A stretch of 64,000 nt of DNA, taken from Panacagrimonas sp052386745 (lineage in GTDB: Bacteria; Pseudomonadota; Gammaproteobacteria; Nevskiales; Nevskiaceae). Position 1 is the stretch's first letter; each line of letters begins with the position of its first letter. Shown in pieces: positions 44,828 to 53,898 of the stretch. The notes under the pieces were generated by a model. It was given only the letters and a program-made list of their open reading frames with translations, was not told the DNA's origin and did not search any database. The stretch is taken from assembly GCA_052386745.1 (NCBI GenBank), contig JBQTJW010000016.1:124001-188000 (forward strand), given 5' to 3'. The translations under genes and the position numbers were made by a program.

Positions 44828-45513
44828 CAGGAAAAGCCGCGGGTCTTCAGAAGTTCGTCAATCCGTTCAAATACTTGAGCAGGATCAAGTGAGCTGGTGT
44901 CGATCTCGACGGCATCGGCCGCCGGCACCAGGGGCGCCACCGACCGGGTCCGGTCGCGTTCATCGCGCGCCCGGATCTCCGCTGAAAGGTCGGCGAGTCT
45001 AACCACCTCGCCGCGGGCGCTCAACTGCAATGCGCGCCGCCGGGCGCGTTCCTCGGGGCTCGCCGTGAGAAAGATCTTGAGGGCGGCGTCGGGAAACACG
45101 ACGGTGCCCATGTCGCGGCCATCGGCCACCAGTCCCGGAGACCGTCGAAAATCATGCTGGCGCTTGAGCAATGCCGCACGGACCTGGGGTGCGGTCGCGA
45201 TCTTCGACGCGAGACCGCCCGCGACTTCGGAACGGACTTCCGTTACGAGGTCTACCCCGTCGACAAGGATGGCTTCATCGGCCTCCGTGAGGCCGCCGAA
45301 CTCGATCGACAAGGTCCGGGCGTGGGCGGCGACGGCGTCCGTATCCGATAGGTCAATTGCGGCACGCGTGGCGCAAACGGCCAGAATCCGGTACAGCGCC
45401 CCGCTATCCAGCCGGTGCCATCCAAGCCGGGCAGCCAGTTCCCGCACCACCATGCCCTTGCCGACGCCGGACGGGCCGTCCACCGCGATCACCGGCGCCG
45501 CCAAGCTACTCAC
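44824..45513 (-). CDS. cmk: Cytidylate kinase
   Basis: The protein is 229 residues from GTG 45513. Motifs are IAVDGPSGVGKGMV (P-loop), RLDSGALYR, LVADGRDMGTVVFP and DAALKIFLTASPEERARRR. It phosphorylates CMP and dCMP. The cmk-rpsA-ihfB-lapAB order is the classical gammaproteobacterial cluster. Confidence 0.96.
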   Translation of the reverse strand: MSSLAAPVIAVDGPSGVGKGMVVRELAARLGWHRLDSGALYRILAVCATRAAIDLSDTDAVAAHARTLSIEFGGLTEADEAILVDGVDLVTEVRSEVAGGLASKIATAPQVRAALLKRQHDFRRSPGLVADGRDMGTVVFPDAALKIFLTASPEERARRRALQLSARGEVVRLADLSAEIRARDERDRTRSVAPLVPAADAVEIDTSSLDPAQVFERIDELLKTRGFSC

Positions 45514-45559
45514 GTGCGCGCCGGCAGGGAACGAATCGGCGCCTGCAGAGCCGGGGCAC

Positions 45560-45904
45560 TCAAAATACGAACAGCTGACGCAGGTAGGCCGTGACGGCTT
45601 CCTTTTCCTGCTCGGTCAGGCCATCAGACAGCGAGGGGGTGTACACGAACTTCTTCGCCACCGTGTCGTCGAGCGGCTTGTCGCCCAGCGGACAGGTCTC
45701 GCACCCCAGTTTCACGGCAAATATCTCCTTGCCGTACTCGTACTTGCGGAAATCCGGGGCCGGCTGCCGGGAATTGGGCGGTTGGCCGAGACTCGGAGGT
45801 GGTTTCCGGTTCGCCGGCATGATCGTGGAGTTCTGCGCTCCGACCTCCAGCGTCGCTGACATCAGCACGGCCGCAAGCATGAAATGACGCATTGACAATC
45901 GCAT
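45560..45904 (-). CDS. Secreted cytochrome c-like protein lacking CxxCH
   Basis: ATG 45904 gives 114 residues (ATG 45892 is also possible); the signal peptide is RHFMLAAVLMSATLEVGAQ. The mature part reads like a small c-type cytochrome domain (YEYGKEIFAVKLGCETCPLG, then a helix EQEKEAVTAYLRQLF), but the haem motif CxxCH is replaced by CETCPL, so covalent haem is not expected. Family unknown. It could be a redox-active or metal-binding periplasmic protein. Confidence 0.6.
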   Translation of the reverse strand: MRLSMRHFMLAAVLMSATLEVGAQNSTIMPANRKPPPSLGQPPNSRQPAPDFRKYEYGKEIFAVKLGCETCPLGDKPLDDTVAKKFVYTPSLSDGLTEQEKEAVTAYLRQLFVF

Positions 45905-46027
45905 GGTTCGCTCCAGCAGAAACAGCATTCTCTCCCTATCGGGGGCGCATGCTAAACGCCCCCGGGGCAGCGCTCCACTGCCACCCGCTCCGCCCTCAGG
46001 CTCTTGGCTGTTGGCGACGGCCAGAAT

Positions 46028-46984
46028 TCAGGCCGCCCTCGCCAGGCCGGCGATCACCGGGTCGATGCGCGCGCAGTCGGTCTCGCGGCGCAGCGCCAGG
46101 AACAGCTGGTCGGCCGGCGCGTAGGTCTGGCGCAGCCAGCACAGCCACTGCTTGAGGCGGCCGGGGGCGAAGGACGCGGGCACCTTGTGGCACACCTGCG
46201 CCCAGAAATCCTGGAGTAGCGGCACGAGCTCGGCCCAGGTCATGGGCGCCAGGGTTTCGCCGCGGCGCGCGGCCACGATCTGCCGCGCCAGGTCCGGGCG
46301 CGCCACCAGGCCGCGGCCGAGCATGAGGTCGTCCACGCCGCTGACGCTGCGGCAGCGCCGCCAGTCGTCCACGCTCCAGACTTCGCCGTTGGCGAACACC
46401 GGCACCCGCACCTCGTCGCGCACGCGGGCGATCCATTCCCAGTGCGCGGGCGGGCGGTAGCCATCGGTCTTGGTGCGCGCGTGCACCACGATCTGCGCGG
46501 CGCCGCCGTCGGCCAGCGCCCGCGCGCAGTCCAGCGCCAGGCCGGTGTGGTCGTAGCCCAGGCGCATCTTGGCGGTGACGGGGATCGCGGCCGGCACGGT
46601 GCGGCGCACCTCGCGCAGGATGGCGTGCAGCAGTTCGGGCTCGCGCAGCAGCACGGCGCCGCCGCGCGAGCGGTTCACGGTATTGGCCGGGCAGCCGAAA
46701 TTGAGGTCGATGACCGGCGCGCCCAGGGTGCAGGCGAGCGCGGCGTTGTCGGCCAGGCACGCCGGGTCGGAGCCCAGGAGCTGCACGCGCAGCGGCGTGC
46801 CGGCGCGGGTGCGCGATCCGCGCCGCAATTCGGGCGCGAGCGCGTGGACGGTCCTGGCCGGTAGCAGGCGCGTGGTGACGCGCACGAACTCGGTCACGCA
46901 CCAGTCGATGCCGCCGACGCGGGTGAGGACGTCGCGCAGGAGGTCGTCGACCAGGCCCTCCATGGGGGCGAGGGCAATCTGCAT
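46028..46984 (-). CDS. dusC: tRNA-dihydrouridine(16) synthase
   Basis: The 318-residue protein has an FMN-barrel start LAPMEGLVDDLLR and the family Cys region DLNFGCPANTVNRSRGGAVLL, then MRLGYDHTG and VHARTKTDGYRPPAHWEWI. The loop DGYRPPAHW and its length fit DusC rather than DusA/B. It reduces U16 in tRNA. It is nine bases from the darP stop on the same strand. Confidence 0.93.
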   Translation of the reverse strand: MQIALAPMEGLVDDLLRDVLTRVGGIDWCVTEFVRVTTRLLPARTVHALAPELRRGSRTRAGTPLRVQLLGSDPACLADNAALACTLGAPVIDLNFGCPANTVNRSRGGAVLLREPELLHAILREVRRTVPAAIPVTAKMRLGYDHTGLALDCARALADGGAAQIVVHARTKTDGYRPPAHWEWIARVRDEVRVPVFANGEVWSVDDWRRCRSVSGVDDLMLGRGLVARPDLARQIVAARRGETLAPMTWAELVPLLQDFWAQVCHKVPASFAPGRLKQWLCWLRQTYAPADQLFLALRRETDCARIDPVIAGLARAA

Positions 46985-46993
46985 GGCCGGTGC

Positions 46994-47641
46994 CTAGGCT
47001 TGGTCGGGCCGAGGGTCCAGGTCTGCGTCTGAGTCCGCCTCCGCATCCGTCTCCGCGTCAGATTCCGAGGCCGCGGCTTCTGCCAGCGCGCTGGCCTTGA
47101 GCCGGGCGCGCACGGCCTGGAACAGCTCGCGGTAGACCCGGCCCCGGCCGCCGGCGCTGGCGTTGTCCGGGTCGGCGGTGCGGGCGGCGTCCAGTTCGCG
47201 CCGCGCGTTGAAGATGAGCGTGCGCAGGGGCTGCGCGTCGGTGCCGGGGTGGGCCTTGATCCAGTCGGTGAGGGCGTCGTCGTCGGCCATGAGCCGCTCG
47301 CGCCAGCGCTCGGCCAGCGACAGCAGGCGCGACTCGCCGGCGCGGATGGCGAGCACGGCGCGCTGCGCGGGCCCGGTGTCGGTGTTGCGCAGCAGCTTGC
47401 CGATGTACTGCATGTGCCGGCGCTTGGCCTCGCGCGTGGGCATGCGGCCGTGCTCGCGCAGGGCCTCGCGCAATGACGGGTCCATCTCGATTCGGTCGAG
47501 CTGGGTGGCGGAGAGCGCCAGCAGGGCGTTGCCGAGGTCGTTCTTCAGATCCTGCGAGGCCTGCTTGAGCTGGGTCTTGCTGGGGCCTTCGGGGCCGGCG
47601 TCGTCATCGGACTCGTGGCGGTGGTCGTTTCGGCGTTGCAT
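46994..47641 (-). CDS. darP: Ribosome biogenesis factor DarP/YjgA
   Basis: The protein has 215 residues and matches YjgA: GPSKTQLKQASQDLKNDLG, PSLREALREHGRMP, EAKRRHMQYIGKLLR and RTLIFNARREL. It helps 50S subunit maturation. The last 25 residues are an acidic run of Ala, Asp, Glu and Ser built from a short degenerate repeat (DAETDAEADSDAD), beyond the usual end. Confidence 0.93.
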   Translation of the reverse strand: MQRRNDHRHESDDDAGPEGPSKTQLKQASQDLKNDLGNALLALSATQLDRIEMDPSLREALREHGRMPTREAKRRHMQYIGKLLRNTDTGPAQRAVLAIRAGESRLLSLAERWRERLMADDDALTDWIKAHPGTDAQPLRTLIFNARRELDAARTADPDNASAGGRGRVYRELFQAVRARLKASALAEAAASESDAETDAEADSDADLDPRPDQA

Positions 47642-47692
47642 GGTCGGCGGGGCGCAGGCGGGTGCGCACGATACGCGCGTGGCGCCAGGACT

Positions 47693-48553
47693 TCAGGCGG
47701 AAAAGAAGCGGAGCAGTTCTTCGGCCAGCCGCTCCGGCACGTCGAAGTGCAGCATGTGGCCGGCGTCGGGGATGACGGTGACGGAATGATGGCGGAAGTG
47801 CGCGCGGCGGCGGTCGCGCTCTTCGGCAGGCAGGCCGTTGCGGAATCCGGAGGCGCCGCCGTCGATGAACCGGGTCTGGGCGGTGACGGCGGACCACAGG
47901 GCGGAGGCCTCGTCCTGCCGGTAGGGGCGCGGGGCTTCCAGCAGGTGCCGCGGGTCGCTGCGCAGGCGCACGCGGCCGTCGGCGTCCTGCCGGCCCCAGC
48001 AGCGGGTGATGAATTCGCTGCGCGCCGCGTCCAGTCCCGGATGACGCTTGAGCACGCGCCGCGCGAGTTCGGCAAAGGAGTCGTAGGACGGGGCCGGGGG
48101 CAGCGCGCGCAGGTGGTCCAGCCACTTGGCGTAGCGCTGCGGGACCTGCTCCAGGCTGCCGTCGGGCAGGAACAGGCCGTCGAGAATGGCCAGCCGCGAC
48201 ACGCGCTGCGGCCGCGACCCGGCGTACAGGCTCACCACCTGCGCACCCATGCTGTGGCCGGCCAGGAACACCGCGGCGCCGGGGGCGTAATGGTCGATGA
48301 TGATGTCGAGGTCGGACACGTAGTCCGGGAACCAGTAGCCGCCGGGCGCGCGCTCGGTTTCGCCGAAGCCGCGCCAGTCGGGCATCAGCACCTGGAACTG
48401 CGGGGCCAGGCGCCGGGCCACGGGCTCGAAGGTGGCGGACACGTCCATCCAGCCATGCGCCATGAACAGCTTGGGCGCGTCGTCCGGCCCCCAGCGGCGC
48501 ACGTGGTAGCGCAGGCCGTTGACGCTCAGGAAGTCGGAGCGCGAGGTGCTCAT
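47693..48553 (-). CDS. Alpha/beta hydrolase
   Basis: The 286-residue protein has oxyanion segment MAHGWMDVSATFEP, nucleophile elbow GHSMGAQ (Ser), acid after the cap and VIPDAGHMLHFDVPERLA supplying His. It is related to epoxide hydrolase or lipase-like enzymes; the substrate is unknown. It is divergent from the Anbu gene with 225 bases between starts. Confidence 0.88.
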   Translation of the reverse strand: MSTSRSDFLSVNGLRYHVRRWGPDDAPKLFMAHGWMDVSATFEPVARRLAPQFQVLMPDWRGFGETERAPGGYWFPDYVSDLDIIIDHYAPGAAVFLAGHSMGAQVVSLYAGSRPQRVSRLAILDGLFLPDGSLEQVPQRYAKWLDHLRALPPAPSYDSFAELARRVLKRHPGLDAARSEFITRCWGRQDADGRVRLRSDPRHLLEAPRPYRQDEASALWSAVTAQTRFIDGGASGFRNGLPAEERDRRRAHFRHHSVTVIPDAGHMLHFDVPERLAEELLRFFSA

Positions 48554-48778
48554 GCCGCGTACCTGCCCGGCAGGTGCGCCAGGCTAGGGCAGGCAGGCAC
48601 TGCGCGCGGCAAAAAATCGAGGGTTTCCATCCAGTCAAATTCTTCGGGATTCGGGCTAGAGTCTGCGCCGGATGGCAGTTCTGCGACAATTGCACTGGCG
48701 CAGTCCTTGCTGAGTTCACGCGCCGCTGTCGCGTACGCCAATTTCCATTCGAACGATCTGTACGATGATCCGCAACAC

Positions 48779-49537
48779 ATGACTTACTGCTGCGCCATCA
48801 AGGTGAACGACGGGCTGGTTTTCGCCAGCGACACGCGCACGAGCGCGGGCGTGGACGACGTGCGCACCTACAACAAGCTGCACAGTTTCGAGACACCGGG
48901 CGAGCGCGTGTTCGTGCTGCTCACCGCGGGCAACCTCGCCACCACGCAATGGGTGCTGCAGGCCATCCGCCGGGACAACGCCGACCGCGCCGCGCCGCAA
49001 AGCCTGAACAAGCTGCGCCACATGTACGACGCCGCCGAGTACGTGGGCGGGCTCTCGGTGCGGGCGCAGAAGGAGTCCACCCAGCAGGGCCAGTACAACG
49101 TGGACTTCCGCACCACGCTGATCCTGGGCGGCCAGATTGTGGGCGAGGAACCCGCGCTCTACCTCATCTACCCGGAAGGCAACTGCATTGCCGCGTCGCC
49201 GGAGACGCCCTACCTGCAGATCGGCGAGAGCAAGTACGGCAAGCCGATCCTGGACCGCATCATCCGCCCGCGCATCTCGGTGGAAGAGGCCGCTCGCTGC
49301 GCGCTGGTGAGCCTGGATTCCACCATGAAATCCAACCTCACCGTGGGCCCGCCGCTGGACCTGGCCATTCTCCCCACCGACGCCCTGCGCATCACCCACA
49401 AGATGCGCATGGACCTGGACACGCCCTACTACGCCGCGCTCAAGAAGGCCTGGGGCGAACAGCTGGAGCGCGCGTTCCGCGAATCGCTGCCCAAGTTCGA
49501 GTGGGAAGCCGACCCGGCTCAGCACCAGATGCTCTGA
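48779..49537 (+). CDS. Anbu (proteasome-type Ntn-hydrolase)
   Basis: The 252-residue protein begins MTYCCAIKVNDGLVFASDTR, as in Anbu, the proteasome-beta-like bacterial protease. Its mature N-terminal Thr is the nucleophile, which fixes the start at 48779 although longer frames are open and no strong ribosome site is visible. Other signatures are SDTRTSAGVDDVRTYNKL and LTAGNLATTQWVL. Anbu is usually clustered with ATP-grasp, alpha-E and transglutaminase-like genes; none is nearby here. Biological substrate unknown. Confidence 0.88.
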   Translation: MTYCCAIKVNDGLVFASDTRTSAGVDDVRTYNKLHSFETPGERVFVLLTAGNLATTQWVLQAIRRDNADRAAPQSLNKLRHMYDAAEYVGGLSVRAQKESTQQGQYNVDFRTTLILGGQIVGEEPALYLIYPEGNCIAASPETPYLQIGESKYGKPILDRIIRPRISVEEAARCALVSLDSTMKSNLTVGPPLDLAILPTDALRITHKMRMDLDTPYYAALKKAWGEQLERAFRESLPKFEWEADPAQHQML

Positions 49538-49803
49538 GTGGCTGCGGCTCGGGGTGTACTGGAGCCTGCACCGTGATGCCGCATGTGCAGGGCCGCTGAA
49601 TCCTCCCTCGGCGGGCGGCGGTCGGGTTCTCGGCGCGGGAATGTCCGGGCTCTCGCACACGGCAGCCCCGACCTCCACGGTCCTGTCCATTAAAGCGATC
49701 CCTTCGATATTCGGATTATGATTCCGCAGGTAGCACCGTTCAGTGAGCGGACACTCCGTTCATGTCGGCAATGCACCTGATTCCCAAATTGGAGACTGTG
49801 GCG

Positions 49804-52677
49804 ATGAGGCAATTCCGAACACTGCTCGCGGCGATGACTGCCCTGGTCCTGTCTGCGTGTGGTGGCGATTCGATCCAGAGTCCCGATTTCACCTCCGAGC
49901 TGGTCTCGCTGCGCATTGCACCGTCCACCAGCAGTGTCGCCGCCGGCGAAACCGTCGCCTTCACCGCCTTCGGGCGTTACAGCCTGCCTCCGGGCTCCAC
50001 GCCTTCGACGCGGGAAAAGGAACTTGGCGAAGGAAAAGTCTCGTGGACCTCGAGCACACCCTCGGTCGCCACGATCGACGAGAACGGGCTGGCAACCACA
50101 CTCGTCCAGGGCTCCACCCAGATTCGCGCCAGCCTCGGCGGCCGCAGCTCTCCTCCGGCTACGCTGACCGTCACCCCGCCGATCCTGCGCGAAATTGAAA
50201 TTGACCCCCCGTCCGCGACCCGGCCGCTCGGCGCCACCCAGACATTCACTGCGCGGGGCGTGCTTTCGAATGGCGCCAAATCACCCATCTCGGTCAACTG
50301 GGCGTCATCGGACACTTCCGTCGCAACGATCTCATCCGCTAGCGGCATCACGACGACTGCCACCGGCATTGCCGAAGGCATCACTACCCTGACGGCGACC
50401 ACCACCAACCGGGATGGCGAGACCATCTCGCAGACCGCATCGTTCACCGTCGGGCCCTTCGAGCCCGAATTGATCTCGCTGGAAGTCTCGCCGAGCCCGG
50501 GGAGCCAGCCGGTGGGAATTGCCCTGCAGTTCACCGTGACCGGCACCTTCACCACCGAACCGGGCTCCCCTACCCCCACCACGACGGGCCCGGTGACGGA
50601 TGTGGTCTGGAGCATCGCCAACGCCGCGGGGCAGGCCGGCACTTCGCCGGTAGCGACCATCGACGCGGAAGATGGCATTGCCATCGGGCAGCGCATCGGT
50701 CGCGCCGTCGTCACCGCCACTTCAGGCGATATCTTCGACCGGACCAATTTCAACGTCACCGCCCCCGAACTGGTCGCCATCAGCATCGCCCCGGCGGACC
50801 CGTCGATTCCGCTCGGCTCGACCCGTGTCCTCACCGCTACGGGCGCTTTCAGCGATGGCACCACCGGCCCGATTTCGGTGAACTGGGCTACGGACGACGC
50901 CGGCATTGCTTCCCTTTCCACTGCAACCGGAGCAAGCACGACCGTGACCGCCGAGGCCGAAGGCGTCGCCACGGTGACCGCTTCGCGGAGCACGCCGCGA
51001 GGAGAGGCGGTCACCGCTACGACCGACGTGACCGTTGTTGCGGCGACGCTGGAAAGCCTCGCCAGGATCGAGCCCGCCGTTGCCCGCGTCACGCCCGGCC
51101 GCTCCGTGGAGTTCGTTGCCATCGGGAATTTTTCGGACGGCTCCGAGGCACCAATCGACGACGCCGAGATCACCTGGAGCAGTGGCGCGCTCGCAACGGC
51201 GACCGTCAACGCAAGCGGTGTCGCCACCGGCGTGGCAACGGGCCAGACCCAGATCACGGCCACGCTGAACAGCACCTCTGAAACGGCGACCGCGGTCCTG
51301 ACCGTCACCGGCCAGGTCTGCACGACGCCGCTCCTGGCGACCGACGGTGCCGTGCTCACCCAGAGCAAGGACCCGCTGGCATGCCTGCTGTGTTCGTTCA
51401 GCAACACCGCCAACATCATTGACGCAAACTCCGGGAATTTCGGCACCATCAACGTTCCCCTGGGCGTCACGGGAGGGGACGCGGCCGTCAGGGTCACCGC
51501 GGTCGCAAACCCCGCCTACACCATCCCCTTTGCCGCCGGCAGCAACACGGGCTTCATCGTTGGCGCACCCGCTGGCACCTTGTTGCAGACGGAAGTCGGC
51601 TCGCAGCTCGTTGTCAGGACGCTCAGGAATGGCGTGGTGCAACAGACCACGAACACCACGCCGCGTCTGTTGCTGCTGGGCATCGACACGGCGACCGACA
51701 GCGACACGGCCCTGGTGTCGATCGAAACCGAGGCGCCCTACGATGCCGTCGAGCTCACCGTCAACTCGGGTGTTGCGAGCCTTTTGACCGCGGTTCGGGT
51801 GTTCCAGGCCTGCGGCACGCTTGAATTGCCGGTTCCGGCAACACCGCTCCGCGACTTGGCCGGGATCGATCCCAATCTAGTCGCCCTGGCTGTAGGTGCC
51901 ACCCGCAACCTGGTCGCCAACGGGAACTTCGGCACGATTGCCGACAGCACCCAGGCGCCCGTTGCGGATGCTGATCTCGACTGGACCAGCAGCGACGAGG
52001 CAATCGCGACGGTGGACGCCAACGGACTCGTGACCGGCGTGGCGGTGGGTAGCGCGACGATCACCGCGACCCTGAAACCGGGCGTGACCTCGACCGGCCT
52101 GACCCGATCGGCCGTCGCGACCGTCAACGTCGTCGACGACCTTTGTGTCACACCCCTGCGCGCAACAGATGGGGCGGCCATCGAGAGCGACGTGGGAGGT
52201 CTATGCCCGCTCTGCGCGGCAACGAATATCAACAATGTCATTGACGATGTGACGACCAACTTCTCGTCGCTCAGCGTGCCTCTCGGCCTGCTCCGGCCTA
52301 CGGTGTCGGTCACCGTTACCGCGGACGAGGTCTTCTCTGGCGGAGACGATGCCGGATTCCTGATTGCCCGGCCAACAGGACCCTTGCTGCAAGCGGAAGT
52401 CGGCTCCAGGTTCCGGATCGACACGCTGCTCGACGGCGTGATCCAGGAGTCCACCTCCCCAACCGTTCCCTTGCGCGTCGATCTGCTGGGTGTGGGTGTC
52501 GACGGCGCGGGTGACCGGGCGCTGGTCACCATTCCGACGACCTCGGAGTACGACGCCGTTCGCCTGACGTTCATTGGGGGGCTGCTTTCTGGCGGCCTGC
52601 AGAATTCGCTGACCAACGTCAACGTCTACCAGGGCTGCGCCGCCACCGCACTGCCACCGGCCGGTCCAGCACCCTGA
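49804..52677 (+). CDS. Lipoprotein with bacterial Ig-like (BIG2) repeats and duplicated C-terminal module
   Basis: ATG 49804 gives 957 residues; the lipobox LVLSAC is at about residues 15-20. Five Ig-like repeats follow (SVSWTSS or ISVNWASSDTSVATI pattern, each ending in ITATL or VTAT). Then comes a module with CLLC and a closing C-terminal strand; another Ig repeat; and a second copy of the module with CPLC (shared: C.TPL.ATDGA, QTEVGSQ or QAEVGSR, YDAVELT or YDAVRLT, VFQAC or VYQGC). It is probably displayed on the outer membrane. Adhesion or matrix function is a guess. T6SS genes lie 680 bases downstream on the same strand. Confidence 0.8.
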   Translation: MRQFRTLLAAMTALVLSACGGDSIQSPDFTSELVSLRIAPSTSSVAAGETVAFTAFGRYSLPPGSTPSTREKELGEGKVSWTSSTPSVATIDENGLATTLVQGSTQIRASLGGRSSPPATLTVTPPILREIEIDPPSATRPLGATQTFTARGVLSNGAKSPISVNWASSDTSVATISSASGITTTATGIAEGITTLTATTTNRDGETISQTASFTVGPFEPELISLEVSPSPGSQPVGIALQFTVTGTFTTEPGSPTPTTTGPVTDVVWSIANAAGQAGTSPVATIDAEDGIAIGQRIGRAVVTATSGDIFDRTNFNVTAPELVAISIAPADPSIPLGSTRVLTATGAFSDGTTGPISVNWATDDAGIASLSTATGASTTVTAEAEGVATVTASRSTPRGEAVTATTDVTVVAATLESLARIEPAVARVTPGRSVEFVAIGNFSDGSEAPIDDAEITWSSGALATATVNASGVATGVATGQTQITATLNSTSETATAVLTVTGQVCTTPLLATDGAVLTQSKDPLACLLCSFSNTANIIDANSGNFGTINVPLGVTGGDAAVRVTAVANPAYTIPFAAGSNTGFIVGAPAGTLLQTEVGSQLVVRTLRNGVVQQTTNTTPRLLLLGIDTATDSDTALVSIETEAPYDAVELTVNSGVASLLTAVRVFQACGTLELPVPATPLRDLAGIDPNLVALAVGATRNLVANGNFGTIADSTQAPVADADLDWTSSDEAIATVDANGLVTGVAVGSATITATLKPGVTSTGLTRSAVATVNVVDDLCVTPLRATDGAAIESDVGGLCPLCAATNINNVIDDVTTNFSSLSVPLGLLRPTVSVTVTADEVFSGGDDAGFLIARPTGPLLQAEVGSRFRIDTLLDGVIQESTSPTVPLRVDLLGVGVDGAGDRALVTIPTTSEYDAVRLTFIGGLLSGGLQNSLTNVNVYQGCAATALPPAGPAP

Positions 52678-52700
52678 CACGCCGCCGTCAATTTCCGCGG

Positions 52701-52724
52701 GCTCGGGAACTCACGTTCCCGAGC
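52701..52724 (+). terminator. Terminator-like hairpin after the Ig-repeat gene
   Basis: GCTCGGGAAC (52701-52710), loop TCAC and GTTCCCGAGC (52715-52724) form a perfect ten-base stem, 24 bases after the stop. There is no T tract, so Rho-assisted or weak termination is possible. Confidence 0.6.
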
Positions 52725-53356
52725 TCGCGATCATCGCGACTGCGCCGCTGTTTCAATGCAGCAGCTATACGGCCTGAGCGAAGTTGAAACGGGGACTTGG
52801 AGGCAATCAAGGCTGCCGTGCCTGATATTCCCGAGTAGCTAACGCAACGCTGGTTGAAATTCGTCGTCGCGTTAGGACGGGACGTTTCTTGAACAGCGCG
52901 GATTCGATGTGAGGGCGTATTCCGATTGCCATCCCGGTGTACGGTTGCGATCCAGATTCCCGCGATCTCGGGAGCCTGTTCTTCGCGCCATACATGGATC
53001 CTTGCCAGCCCGCACTAAAAGGGTGCGCAGCAAATGCTCCGAGCGCCTGTCAACCTCCGTCGCACGACTTTATTTGTCTCTAAGTCATCGACTTATCATT
53101 TGCTGGAAGTTTCGGTCATCCATTAAGCCAGCACTTCCCTTAGCATCCGGCGGAGGCGTTCTCACAACCTCCACGGGACAACATTTGGTGCCGAGGCTTG
53201 GCTCGGGGTGTTTTATGATTGTGGAGTCATGTCCCGCGGCGTGGCATCAAGAATACTTTCATGAAAACAAGGGGTTGAGACCTGCAGGTCGCTCAACTGT
53301 GGTCCATCCAGGAAGTTGCGGTTACACACCGATTTCGATTATCCAGGAGAAACACC
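52725..53356. other. Long intergenic region upstream of the T6SS operon
   Basis: About 630 bases without a gene; open frames here are incidental. It is A/T-richer than average, holds TATGAT (53214-53219) without a matching -35, and a small CCGAG/CTCGG fold near 53191-53206. It must hold the T6SS promoter. Ribosome site AGGAGAA lies just before tssB. Confidence 0.4.
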
Positions 53357-53866
53357 ATGCCACCCAGCAGTCAAAAATTCATCGCACGCAATCGCGCCCC
53401 GCGCGTCCAGATCGAGTACGACGTGGAGCTGTACGGCGCTCAGAAAAAGGTCCAGCTCCCGTTCGTGATGGGCGTGCTGGCCGACCTCTCGGGCAAGCCG
53501 GCCGATCCGCTGGCGCCGGTGGCCGACCGCAAGTTCCTGGAAATCGACGTGGACAATTTCGACAGCCGCATGAAGTCGATGAAGCCGCGGGTGGCGTTCC
53601 AGGTACCGAATACGCTCACGGGCGAGGGCAACCTGTCGGTGGACATCACCTTCGAGAGCATGGACGACTTCTCCCCCGCGGCCATCGCGCAGAAGGTGGA
53701 GGGGCTCAACAAGCTGCTGGAGGCGCGCCAGCAGTTGTCCAACCTCATCACCTACATGGACGGCAAGACCAACGCCGAAGAACTGGTTTCCAAGGTGCTC
53801 AAGGACCCCGCGCTGTTGCAGTCGCTCGCCAGCAGCGCCAAGCCCGAAGACAAGCCGCAGTCCTGA
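53357..53866 (+). CDS. tssB: T6SS sheath small subunit TssB
   Basis: The protein has 169 residues with VQIEYDVELYGAQKKVQLPFVMGVLADLSG and FLEIDVDNFDSRM, the characteristic TssB/VipA segments. It starts after AGGAGAA. With TssC it forms the contractile sheath. It leads the operon. Confidence 0.96.
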   Translation: MPPSSQKFIARNRAPRVQIEYDVELYGAQKKVQLPFVMGVLADLSGKPADPLAPVADRKFLEIDVDNFDSRMKSMKPRVAFQVPNTLTGEGNLSVDITFESMDDFSPAAIAQKVEGLNKLLEARQQLSNLITYMDGKTNAEELVSKVLKDPALLQSLASSAKPEDKPQS

Positions 53867-53898
53867 TCGGCAACGCAATCAACGGATAGGGGGACAAG

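Noticed and set aside
53181..53206. Possible sigma-54 promoter before tssB
   Set aside because: TGGTGC and TTGGC words occur, but the spacing between GG and GC is wrong for -24/-12 elements.
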